A stretch of 64,000 nt of DNA from CAYNSX01 sp964400165 (GTDB taxonomy: Bacteria; Armatimonadota; Hebobacteria; CAYNSX01), in the NCBI GenBank assembly GCA_964400165.1, contig CAYNSX010000002.1:27045-91044 (forward strand), written 5' to 3'. This document shows positions 41,924-50,191 of the stretch, one piece after another. Positions within the stretch are counted from its first letter, which is position 1, and each line of letters starts with the position of its first letter. The notes beneath the pieces were generated by a model. That model was given only the letters and a program-made list of their open reading frames with translations, was not told the origin of the DNA and made no database searches. The position numbers and the translations under genes are program-made.

Positions 41924-42901
41924 ATGCGGAAGCGCACGCACGCCCTGGTCTGGGCGTGGGCCGTGATGCTGGGCATTGCCATTGCGCCGGCGTCGGCGAC
42001 CGAACAGGATGTCGCCGACTACCGGGCGCTCAAGGATTCGCTCGCCACCCTCGAATTCGAGTCGACCGCTGACCTCAAGGACCAGATCGCGCTTATCCCG
42101 GCGCGGGCGGTCGAATTGCGCGGGCGAGTCGCCGGCGAGATTTCGGGTCCGCAGGGCGACTTCTACATCTTCAAGCCCGAAGGCGGCCCGACGCTGCTCC
42201 TGCACGACCTCGGCGACTCGGAAACCCTGAAGCACGGACACCCCGCTCGCGTCCTCTTCTGGATCCCCGCCGACACGCCCACGCTCGAAGCGCTCCTCCC
42301 GCTCGGCTACATTTGGGAGAGCCAGATTGCGCCGCTCGAAGAGGCGGAGCGCGCCGAACAGGAGCGCCTGCAAAAAGAGTGGGAAGAGCGGATGGCCAAT
42401 GTCCGCGTGCCCACGCTCCCGCACTTCCGGCAGAGTTCGGGCGTCGAGCGCGAGGGGCTGGCGATGGTTGTGCAGGGCTTCAACCCCCGCGTGACCGACA
42501 AGGAAGCGCTCGCCATCGCCGACTCGATTTTGCGCCATTGCCGCCGCTATCAGGTGAACGAACTGCTCGCCTGTTCGCTCGTCGCCGCCGAATCACGGTT
42601 CAACCGCTGGGCGGTCTCGCGCACCGGCGCCCAGGGTCTGGGGCAGTTGATGCCCGGCACGGCGCGCGGCCTCGGCGTGCGCGATTCGTTCGACCCCGAC
42701 GAGAACCTGCGGGGCGCATTGCAGTACTTGAGCATCCAGTTCGACCGTTTCAACGACCCGATCCTGGCGCTCGCCGCCTACAATGCCGGGCCGGGCGCGG
42801 TGCAGCGTTATCGGGGCGTGCCGCCGTACCGTGAGACACGCAATTATGTCAGCAAAGTCTGGAACACTTTCTACGCGCTGGCCAACCGCCCCGCCAGTTA
42901 G
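41924..42901 (+). CDS. Secreted lytic transglycosylase (SLT domain)
   Basis: 325 residues from the ATG at 41924, with GGGAG upstream. Signal peptide MRKRTHALVWAWAVMLGIAI-APASA. A coiled middle part (QIAPLEEAERAEQERLQKEW) precedes a C-terminal SLT domain with the catalytic Glu in VAAESRFN, then GAQGLGQLMPGTA and AAYNAGPGAVQRY. It cleaves peptidoglycan with formation of anhydro-muramic ends, in the periplasm or wall. Confidence 0.9.
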   Translation: MRKRTHALVWAWAVMLGIAIAPASATEQDVADYRALKDSLATLEFESTADLKDQIALIPARAVELRGRVAGEISGPQGDFYIFKPEGGPTLLLHDLGDSETLKHGHPARVLFWIPADTPTLEALLPLGYIWESQIAPLEEAERAEQERLQKEWEERMANVRVPTLPHFRQSSGVEREGLAMVVQGFNPRVTDKEALAIADSILRHCRRYQVNELLACSLVAAESRFNRWAVSRTGAQGLGQLMPGTARGLGVRDSFDPDENLRGALQYLSIQFDRFNDPILALAAYNAGPGAVQRYRGVPPYRETRNYVSKVWNTFYALANRPAS

Positions 42902-42945
42902 TCCCAGCAGCCAAGCAACCGCCTCCTTTTCAAGCCATTCTTCGC

Positions 42946-42974
42946 TTGCCGAATCGCCCCCGTTTCGGTACAAT
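42946..42974 (+). promoter_or_regulatory. Promoter of gyrB-gyrA
   Basis: TTGCCG (42946-42951), 17 bases, TACAAT (42969-42974), about 68 bases before the gyrB GTG. Good sigma-70-type match with ideal spacing. Confidence 0.65.
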
Positions 42975-43041
42975 TCCGACAGCAGTTTCTGCCTTGCATT
43001 TCCTAGCGAAAACAGCCATTGCCCGCGGCCGGAGGCCTTGT

Positions 43042-44994
43042 GTGACGCCGAAGCAACGCGCAGCCGCCTCGAACGACTACGAAGCCCGTCATATTCGGGT
43101 TCTCAAGGGCCTCGAAGCCGTCCGGAAGCGCCCCGCGATGTACATCGGCAGCACCGGCAGCCGGGGGCTCCATCACCTGTTCAACGAGGTCGTCGACAAC
43201 GCCATTGACGAGGCCCTGGCGGGCTTCTGCACCGACATTGAGGCCACACTGCACGCCGACCAGTCCATCAGCGTTCACGACAACGGCCGCGGCATTCCGG
43301 TGGACATTCACCCCGAAGAAAAAAAGCCCGGCGTCGAGATTGCGATGACCGTCCTGCACGCCGGCAGCAAATTCGGTGGCGGGGGCTACAAGGTGTCGGG
43401 CGGCCTGCACGGGGTCGGCGTCTCCGTGGTGAACGCGCTGTCGGAGTGGCTCGAAGTCGAAGTGCACCGCGGGAAGAAGGCCTACACGCAGCGCTTCGCC
43501 CGCGGCAAGCCCACCACCGGCCTGAAAGAGATCGGCAAGGCCAATGACACCGGCACGCGCGTCACCTTTATGCCCGACCGGGAAGTGTTCGAAGAAGTGA
43601 AGTTCGACCCCGCCATCCTCGCGCACCGGCTGCGCGAACTCGCCTACCTGAACAAGAATGTCGTCATCAAGTTCACTGACGAAGCGACCGGCGAGACGCA
43701 GACCTTCCACGAAGAGACCGGCATCAAGGGGCTGGTCGAAGACCTCAACAAAGCGAAGACGCAACTGCACCCGGCGCTCTTCTTCTTCAACGAGCGCGAC
43801 GGCACCGCCGTCGAGGTGGCGATGCAGTACACCGACGGGCTGCAGGAGTCCATCCTCACCTACGCCAACAACATCCACACCGCCGAGGGCGGGACGCACC
43901 TCTCCGGCTTCAAGACGGCGCTGACCCGCGTCATCAACTCGCACGCGCGCAAGGCCGGCCTGCTCAAGGAGAAGGACTCGAATTTCCAGGGCGATGAAGT
44001 GCGGGAGGGGCTGACTTCGGTCATCAGCGTCAAACTGCTCAATCCGCAATTCGAGGGTCAGACCAAGACCAAACTTGGCAACACCGAGCTGGAGGGGCTG
44101 GTCAACTCGCTGGTCGGCGAGGCGCTCGCCGAATACCTGGAGAAAAACCCCGGCAACGGCCGCAAGATCATCACTAAGGCCCTGACTGCCCAGCGGGCCC
44201 GCGAGGCGGCCCGCAAAGCCGCCGACCTTATCCGGCGCAAGGGGGCGCTCGACGGCGGCGGGCTGCCGGGCACGCTGTCGGACTGCCGCGAGCGTGACCG
44301 CGACAAGTGCGAGTTGTTCATCGTCGAAGGCAAATCGGCGGGCGGCAACGCCAAGACCGGTCGCGACTCGCAATACCAGGCCATCCTGCCGCTGCGGGGC
44401 AAGATCATCAATGTCGAGAAGGCGCGGCTCGACAAGATTCTCGAACATTCGGAAATCGCCACGCTCATCAGCGCGCTCGGCACCGGCATCATGACCAACC
44501 ACACCGAGAACGGGTCCGCCGAGACCACCAGCCAGTTCAACCTCGACGAACTCCGCTACGGCCGCGTCATCATCATGACCGATGCCGATGTGGACGGCGC
44601 GCACATCCGCACGCTGCTGCTCACCTTCTTCTACCGCTACATGCGCGGACTGATCGAGGGCGGGCACCTGTTTGTCGCGCAGCCGCCGCTGTACAGCGTG
44701 CGCGTCAAGAACGACCGGCATTATGTCCGCAATGACAAAGAACTGCAGAAGTTCCTCAAGACCCTGAAGGGCAAGCCCGATGAAGTCACGCGCTTCAAAG
44801 GCCTGGGGGAAATGAACGCCGACGAACTGGCCATCACTACGATGGACCGCGACAAGCGCACCCTGCAACTGGTGACGCTCGACGATGCCGCGGAAGCCGA
44901 GAAACTCTTCTCGATCCTCATGGGCGACCAGGTGGAGCCGCGCCGCGACTACATTATGAAACACGCGATGACCGTCAAGGATTTGGATGTCTAA
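43042..44994 (+). CDS. gyrB: DNA gyrase subunit B
   Basis: 650 residues from the GTG at 43042, preceded by GGAGG; a longer frame upstream is rejected because it crosses the promoter. GHKL ATPase with EVVDNAIDEALAG and GLHGVGVSVVNALS; TOPRIM with the Glu in FIVEGKSAGG (E429) and DADVDGAHI; C-terminal QPPLY and KRYKGLGEM-like RFKGLGEMN. EGDSAGG of most gyrases is EGKSAGG here (K431 at E. coli D426). Confidence 0.96.
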   Translation: MTPKQRAAASNDYEARHIRVLKGLEAVRKRPAMYIGSTGSRGLHHLFNEVVDNAIDEALAGFCTDIEATLHADQSISVHDNGRGIPVDIHPEEKKPGVEIAMTVLHAGSKFGGGGYKVSGGLHGVGVSVVNALSEWLEVEVHRGKKAYTQRFARGKPTTGLKEIGKANDTGTRVTFMPDREVFEEVKFDPAILAHRLRELAYLNKNVVIKFTDEATGETQTFHEETGIKGLVEDLNKAKTQLHPALFFFNERDGTAVEVAMQYTDGLQESILTYANNIHTAEGGTHLSGFKTALTRVINSHARKAGLLKEKDSNFQGDEVREGLTSVISVKLLNPQFEGQTKTKLGNTELEGLVNSLVGEALAEYLEKNPGNGRKIITKALTAQRAREAARKAADLIRRKGALDGGGLPGTLSDCRERDRDKCELFIVEGKSAGGNAKTGRDSQYQAILPLRGKIINVEKARLDKILEHSEIATLISALGTGIMTNHTENGSAETTSQFNLDELRYGRVIIMTDADVDGAHIRTLLLTFFYRYMRGLIEGGHLFVAQPPLYSVRVKNDRHYVRNDKELQKFLKTLKGKPDEVTRFKGLGEMNADELAITTMDRDKRTLQLVTLDDAAEAEKLFSILMGDQVEPRRDYIMKHAMTVKDLDV

Positions 44995-47470
44995 GACCAG
45001 CACCCCCGGCGACGGGGACCGCATCGCTGTCGAAGTGCATCTGCAGCCCATCGAGCGGGAGATGCACGAGTCGTATCTCCTCTACTCGATGTCGGTCATC
45101 GTCGCGCGGGCGCTGCCCGATGTCCGCGACGGTCTCAAGCCCAGCCAGCGCCGCATTCTTTTCGCCATGCACGATATGGGGCTGACGCCCGGTTCGTCGT
45201 TCCGCAAGTGCGCCAAGATCGTCGGCGACACGATGGGCAACTTCCACCCGCACGGTGAGGAAGCCATCTATCCGACGCTGGTGCGGATGGCGCAGCCGTT
45301 CAACGCCCGCTACCCGCTCGTCGAAGGGCACGGCAACTTCGGCTCCGTCGACGGCGACCCGCCCGCGGCGATGCGCTACACCGAGGCGCGGATGTCGCAC
45401 CTCGGCGCCGAGATGCTGGTGGACATCAACAAGGACACGGTGGAGTTCGTCCCCAACTTCGACGGGCGGATGCAGGAGCCGGTGCTGCTGCCGTCACGCT
45501 TCCCCAACCTGATTTGCAACGGCTCGTCCGGCATCGCGGTCGGCATGGCGACCGAAATGCCGCCGCACAACCTGACCGAAGTCTGCAACGCGCTCGCCCT
45601 GCTGATCGACAACGACGACGCCACGCTCGACGAAGTGATGGAAGTCATGCACGGCCCCGACTTCCCCAGCGGCGGCATCCTGCTCGGCGCCACGGGCGTG
45701 CGCGACGCCTTCGAGAAGGGGCGGGGGAGCTTCACGCTCCGCTGCGTCAGCGACATCGAGAGCGACAAGAACCGCAACCGCATCGTCATCACCGAGTTGC
45801 CCTATCAGGTGAACAAGGCGCGCCTGCTCGAGCACATCGCCGACCTGGTGCGCAAAGGGACGATGGAGGGCATCAGCGACCTGCGCGACGAGTCCGACCG
45901 CCACGGAATGCGCGTCGTCATCGAACTGAAGCGCGACGCCAATCCGAATGTCGTCCTCAACCGCCTCTACAAACACACGCCCATCCAGACCACCTACGGC
46001 GTCATCAACCTGGCGCTCGTCAACGGCCAGCCGCGCGAACTCGGCATCATCGCCCTGCTCAAGGCCTTCCTCGACCACCGGCGCGAAATCACGCGGCGCC
46101 GCTTGCAGTTCGAACTGATCAAGGCGCAGGAGCGGGCGCACATCCTCGAGGGCTATCGCATTGCGCTGAAGCACATCGACGACATCATCGAACTGATCAA
46201 GAAGTCCGCCAGCCCCGCCGATGCCCGCGAGCGACTGATCAAGCAATTCAAATTGAGCGAGCGGCAGGCGCAGGCCATCCTGGAATTGATGCTCCAGCGC
46301 CTGACCAGTCTCGAACAGAAGAAGATCGAGGACGAATACAAGGCGCTCATCAAGGAAATTGCCCGCCTCGAAGACCTGCTCGCCCATCAGCGCAAGCAGG
46401 ACGCCCTGATCAAGGACGAGACCATTGCGCTGCGCGACAAGCACGGCGACAAGCGGCTGACGCAGATCGTCTCCGCAGGCCCCGAGGACTTGAGCGCCGA
46501 GCAGCTGATCGCGGCGCGCGATGTCATCGTCACGATGACTACCGACGGTTACATCAAGCGCCTACCCGTCGAGACCTATCAGACGCAGGGCCGCGGCGGC
46601 AGGGGCATCATCGCCGCCACCACCCGCACCGAGGATTCGCTGGCGCATGTCCATGTCGCCAACACGCACGACGACCTGCTCTTCTTCACCGACCGGGGGC
46701 GCGTCTTCAAGTGCCGAGTCTATGAAGTCCCGCAGGCGTCGCGCCAAGCGCGCGGCACCGCCGTCATCAACCTGATCCCGATCACGCCCGACGAGCGCGT
46801 CACTTCGACGCGGCCCGTCTCCCGCTTCCGCAAGGACCGGTTCCTGTTCATGGTGACCGAGCGCGGCGTCATCAAGAAGTGCAGTCTCGACCTGTTCGCC
46901 AACCTGCGGAAGAGCGGCATCATCGCCTGCGGCCTGCGCAAGGGCGACTCGCTGCGCTGGGTGTTGATGACGGACGGCAAGCAGTCCATCATCCTCGTCA
47001 CCGAGAAGGGCTACTCCATCCACTTCGACGAGAACGATGTCCGCCCGATGGGGCGGCAAGCCGCCGGCGTGCGCGGCATCCGGCTCACCAAGGGCGACCG
47101 CGTGATCGGCTGCGCGCTGGGCAAGGCGGACGACGAACTGCTCGTCGCCAGCACGCATGGCTACGGCAAGTGCACGCTCATCAGCGAATACCGCATACAG
47201 GGCCGCGGCGGCAAGGGCATCAAGACTTTCGAAGTGACCGCCAAGACCGGGCCGGTCGTGGACTGCAAGCGCGTCAAGCGCAGCGACGAATTGCTCGGCT
47301 TGAGCGCCAACGGCCAGATCATCCGCCAGGAAGTGAAGACCATCCGGCGCACCGGCCGCGTCGCCCAGGGCGTGCGGCTCATCCGCCTCGATGAGGGCGA
47401 CACGCTCGCCCGCATCGCCCGCGTCGCCACCGAAGAAGAGAAGGAAGACAAAGAAGGCGCCACGGAGTAA
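44987..47470 (+). CDS. gyrA: DNA gyrase subunit A
   Basis: 827 residues, overlapping gyrB by eight bases. Catalytic Tyr131 in AAMRYTEAR. The GyrA box appears as QGRGGRG (in YQTQGRGGRGIIAAT), so this is gyrase and not topoisomerase IV. C-terminal pinwheel repeats follow (YRIQGRGGKGIKTF). The quinolone-determining helix reads HPHGEEAIYP, with Glu92 and Pro96 at the positions of E. coli Ser83 and Asp87. Confidence 0.96.
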   Translation: MSKTSTPGDGDRIAVEVHLQPIEREMHESYLLYSMSVIVARALPDVRDGLKPSQRRILFAMHDMGLTPGSSFRKCAKIVGDTMGNFHPHGEEAIYPTLVRMAQPFNARYPLVEGHGNFGSVDGDPPAAMRYTEARMSHLGAEMLVDINKDTVEFVPNFDGRMQEPVLLPSRFPNLICNGSSGIAVGMATEMPPHNLTEVCNALALLIDNDDATLDEVMEVMHGPDFPSGGILLGATGVRDAFEKGRGSFTLRCVSDIESDKNRNRIVITELPYQVNKARLLEHIADLVRKGTMEGISDLRDESDRHGMRVVIELKRDANPNVVLNRLYKHTPIQTTYGVINLALVNGQPRELGIIALLKAFLDHRREITRRRLQFELIKAQERAHILEGYRIALKHIDDIIELIKKSASPADARERLIKQFKLSERQAQAILELMLQRLTSLEQKKIEDEYKALIKEIARLEDLLAHQRKQDALIKDETIALRDKHGDKRLTQIVSAGPEDLSAEQLIAARDVIVTMTTDGYIKRLPVETYQTQGRGGRGIIAATTRTEDSLAHVHVANTHDDLLFFTDRGRVFKCRVYEVPQASRQARGTAVINLIPITPDERVTSTRPVSRFRKDRFLFMVTERGVIKKCSLDLFANLRKSGIIACGLRKGDSLRWVLMTDGKQSIILVTEKGYSIHFDENDVRPMGRQAAGVRGIRLTKGDRVIGCALGKADDELLVASTHGYGKCTLISEYRIQGRGGKGIKTFEVTAKTGPVVDCKRVKRSDELLGLSANGQIIRQEVKTIRRTGRVAQGVRLIRLDEGDTLARIARVATEEEKEDKEGATE

Positions 47471-47512
47471 GTGGCTCGCCGCGCCATGCTCCCGCTGCAT
47501 CGCCCGCCAAGC

Positions 47513-47604
47513 GTCCTCCGTTCCCTCTCCCAGTTCGGGAGATGGGGGACCGCCCGAAGCTCGTTGTTCGAGCGAAGGGTGGTGGGTGAGGACGGCCTCC
47601 CCGC
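47513..47604. repeat. Family B element between gyrA and archease
   Basis: CCCTCTCCC-agttc-GGGAGATGG, then a GC-rich hairpin, GGTGAGGACGG and CCTCCCCGCCTCCCC. The order and much of the sequence match the insertion in birA (10629-10735). It ends six bases before the archease ATG and replaces a ribosome-binding site. Confidence 0.75.
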
Positions 47605-47610
47605 CTCCCC

Positions 47611-48060
47611 ATGTCACTAGACTTCGAATTCCTCGAGCACACCGCCGACACGCGCTTCCTTGCCCGCGGCTCCACCCTGGAAGCTGTCTTCGTTCACGCC
47701 GCCCAAGCAATGTTCGCCGTGATGTACCCCTGGGAAGACCTGCAGCGCCTGCCGCCGACGCGCACCCTGCCGCCCATCATTGTCACCGGCGATGACCTCG
47801 AAGCGCTGCTGGTCAACTGGCTCGGCGAACTCCTCTGGCGTTGGGAAGTCGAGCGGTTCGTCCCGACCCGCATCGCGGTCACTTTGCGAAACGAACCCAA
47901 TTCCGGAAGCCCCGGCACTCTCACCGGCGAAGTGGCGGGCGTCTCGTGGAGCGACGCGCCCGAGCGCATCGGCCCGGGCGTCAAAGCCGTGACGCACCAG
48001 GACATCCGCTTCGAGCGCACCGCCGCCGGCTGGCAAGTCGGCGTGACGCTGGACATTTAG
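47611..48060 (+). CDS. Archease
   Basis: 149 residues, beginning MSLDFEFLEHTADTRFLARG, the archease start with its conserved Asp. WLGELLWRWEVERF and GVKAVTHQDIRFERTAAGWQ with the metal-binding His/Asp are also present. Archease stimulates the RNA ligase RtcB, but no rtcB gene is nearby. The 3' end overlaps DUF1844 by four bases, tail to tail. Confidence 0.88.
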   Translation: MSLDFEFLEHTADTRFLARGSTLEAVFVHAAQAMFAVMYPWEDLQRLPPTRTLPPIIVTGDDLEALLVNWLGELLWRWEVERFVPTRIAVTLRNEPNSGSPGTLTGEVAGVSWSDAPERIGPGVKAVTHQDIRFERTAAGWQVGVTLDI

Positions 48061-48395
48061 GCGGCTTTGGGCGCCGCGGCCTCGTCCGCGGCGCGGCGCT
48101 GCTGTTCGACGAAGTTGAGTTTCAGGGTGGCGACAGTCTGCTGCAACGCGGCAAGCGTTTCGCCGGGCAGGTGGCCTGTAAGGCGGGCGGTGATGAAGTC
48201 GCACAAGTCGATCGCCAAGCGGGCCTCGTCGAGGCGGCGCTCGGTCTTGCCGGTCGCCGGGTCGGGCACCAGCCCGAGGGCTGGCCAGGCGGCGCCGGCG
48301 AGGACGGTCACCATCGTGGCGAGCAGGCCGTAGAGGCCGGCGTCGGGAACCGAGCCCTCGGTTGCTTCGGCGGCGGGGTCGTGTTCGTCGGACAT
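48057..48395 (-). CDS. DUF1844 domain protein
   Basis: 112 residues on the minus strand, convergent with archease and divergent from nusA. ALGLVPDPATGKTERRLDEA followed by RLAIDLCDFITARLTGHLPG is the DUF1844 core (usually short, helical). The ends are Ala/Glu-rich. Function of the family is unknown. Confidence 0.8.
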   Translation of the reverse strand: MSDEHDPAAEATEGSVPDAGLYGLLATMVTVLAGAAWPALGLVPDPATGKTERRLDEARLAIDLCDFITARLTGHLPGETLAALQQTVATLKLNFVEQQRRAADEAAAPKAA

Positions 48396-48438
48396 TGCCG
48401 CGCGCCAGTTCCGCCGAAATCGCCGGAATCCTGCCGGT

Positions 48439-48468
48439 TTGCCGCAGAAAGTGGCGGCGTGTTATCAT
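48439..48468 (+). promoter_or_regulatory. Promoter of the nusA operon
   Basis: TTGCCG (48439-48444), 18 bases, TATCAT (48463-48468) with an upstream TGT extension. The -35 hexamer equals that of gyrB. Transcription should start near 48475. Confidence 0.6.
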
Positions 48469-48496
48469 TCGTCGCCTCGCAATATGAGGACCCAGG

Positions 48497-48523
48497 AAAG
48501 AGTGGGGGCAACTCCACTCTTTT
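48497..48523 (+). promoter_or_regulatory. Hairpin in the nusA leader
   Basis: AAAGAGTGG-gggcaact-CCACTCTTT followed by TTG, 9 perfect pairs. A hairpin of this type commonly precedes rimP-nusA in Gram-positive operons; here nusA follows directly with AGGAG and a GTG. It may control the operon or act as an attenuator. Confidence 0.65.
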
Positions 48524-48544
48524 GTGTTCTAGGAGCGTGCGCTG

Positions 48545-49882
48545 GTGATCGACCAAGAATTCTTTCGCGTGCTGCGGGCGCTCGAGCGGGAGAAGGACAT
48601 CCCGCTCGAGGACCTGTCGGCTATCCTCAAAGAGGCGCTGGAGCATGCTTATCGCAAGCACTTCGGCGCCCGCGGGGAGATTCAGGTCGAAATCAACTGG
48701 GATGAGGCCCGCGTCGCCTTTTTCCAGCGGAAACTGGTGGTCGAAGAGGTGCAGGACGACCACCTGGAGATGCCCGTCGCCGAGGCGCGCACTCTCGACC
48801 CGACCCTGCAGGCCGGCTCCAGCGTCGACCTGGAGGTGACGCCGCGGGACTTCGGCCGCGTCGCGGCGCAAACCGCCAAGCAGATCCTCGTCCAGCGCAT
48901 CCGGGAGAAGGAGCGCGACATCGTCTTCGGCGAGTACGCGCACCGGGTGGGCGAGGTGTTGAGCGGGCAGGTGAGCCGGGTGGACGGGCGCACCGTCTTC
49001 GTCAACCTGGGCCGCTCCGAGGCGATCCTGCCGTACAGCGAGCAGGTGCCAAGCGAGCGCTACCGCGTCGGCGACCGGGTGAAGGTGTATCTGCTCAAAG
49101 TCGAAGAGACGCAGCGGATGCCGCACATCGTCGTCTCCCGCGCCCACCCGCAGATCGTGGTGAGACTCTTCGCGCTCGAGGTGCCGGAAGTGAAGGAGAA
49201 GGTGGTGGAAATCCGCTCGCTGGCGCGGGAGCCGGGGACGCGGACCAAGATTGCGGTGATTTCGCATCAGGACAATGTGGACCCGGTCGGGGCCTGCGTC
49301 GGCCACCGGGGCAGCCGCGTGCAGGCGGTGGTGGACGAACTGCGCGGCGAAAAGATTGACATCATCCGCTGGAGCGAAGACTCGGAAAAGATGATCGCGT
49401 CGGCATTGCAGCCGGCGCGCGTCTCGCGGGTGATCCTCGTCGAGAAGCCCGACCAGGCCTCGGCCGAAGGCCGGCGCCCGGCGGCGACGGTGGTAGTGCT
49501 GGACGACCAGTTGTCGCTGGCCATCGGGCGCGAGGGGAAGAATGTGCGGCTGGCGGCGAACCTGACCGGCTGGCGCATCGACATCCGCACCGAGTCGCAG
49601 CTGCGCGAGGCGGAAGCGCTTGCCGCGCGCGGCCCGCTCCCGCCGGCGCCCGCCGAAGAGCCGAAGGCCGAGACCATTGAAGTGGAGGCGAGCGCCGAAG
49701 CGCCGGCAGCCGCACCGCCGGAAACAGAAGTCGTCGCGGAGACTGAAGCGCCAGCCCCTGACGAGTCGGAGGACGCGGTCGAAGATGCGCCGGCGCCGGC
49801 GGACGATCCCGCCGCCGAGGCGCGCAACGGCCAGGACGCGTCGGTCCCGCTCGAAGATCCGTCTGACGAACGCGTTGCGTAA
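48545..49882 (+). CDS. nusA: Transcription termination/antitermination protein NusA
   Basis: 445 residues, GTG start. N-terminal polymerase-binding domain (VIDQEFFRVLRALEREKDIP, EALEHAYRKHFGARGEIQVE), S1 domain (GEVLSGQVSRVDGRTVFVNL), KH1 with VGACVGHRGSRVQAV and KH2 with AIGREGKNVRLAANLTGW. The last ~80 residues are an acidic Ala/Pro/Glu tail. First gene of nusA-ylxR-infB-DUF503-rbfA-nrnA-truB-ribF; rimP is missing. Confidence 0.95.
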   Translation: MIDQEFFRVLRALEREKDIPLEDLSAILKEALEHAYRKHFGARGEIQVEINWDEARVAFFQRKLVVEEVQDDHLEMPVAEARTLDPTLQAGSSVDLEVTPRDFGRVAAQTAKQILVQRIREKERDIVFGEYAHRVGEVLSGQVSRVDGRTVFVNLGRSEAILPYSEQVPSERYRVGDRVKVYLLKVEETQRMPHIVVSRAHPQIVVRLFALEVPEVKEKVVEIRSLAREPGTRTKIAVISHQDNVDPVGACVGHRGSRVQAVVDELRGEKIDIIRWSEDSEKMIASALQPARVSRVILVEKPDQASAEGRRPAATVVVLDDQLSLAIGREGKNVRLAANLTGWRIDIRTESQLREAEALAARGPLPPAPAEEPKAETIEVEASAEAPAAAPPETEVVAETEAPAPDESEDAVEDAPAPADDPAAEARNGQDASVPLEDPSDERVA

Positions 49883-49888
49883 GGCCGC

Positions 49889-50191
49889 GTGCCCAAGACT
49901 GCGCACATCCCCATTCGCCGCTGTGTCGTCTGCGGCGTCCGGTCACCTCAAGCCGCGCTGCTGCGCCTGGCGCGCGGGGCGGCCGGCGTGACCGCTGACC
50001 CGCGCCGCCGGATGCCCGGCCGCGGCGCCTACATCTGTGCCGCGGGCGACTGCCTACAGCGCCTGGCGACCAAGCGCGGCAGCGAGAAGCGGCTCGCTCA
50101 CGCGCTGCGGCTGCCGGCCGACGCCGTGACGCGCGCAGAGGTGGAGACGCTGGTGACGCGGTATCTAGAGTCGCAGGAGAGCGTGAACTGA
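49889..50191 (+). CDS. ylxR: YlxR family RNA-binding protein (RnpM)
   Basis: 100 residues from a GTG. IPIRRCVVCGVRSPQAALLR, PGRGAYIC and CLQRLATKRG match the YlxR fold; CVVC and the later Cys pair may bind a metal. YlxR/RnpM modulates RNase P in Gram-positives. It shares one base with infB. Confidence 0.9.
   Translation: MPKTAHIPIRRCVVCGVRSPQAALLRLARGAAGVTADPRRRMPGRGAYICAAGDCLQRLATKRGSEKRLAHALRLPADAVTRAEVETLVTRYLESQESVN

Noticed and set aside
43003..45051. A 682-codon minus-strand frame opposite gyrB
   Set aside because: Shadow of gyrB; Arg/His/Val-biased composition and no motifs.
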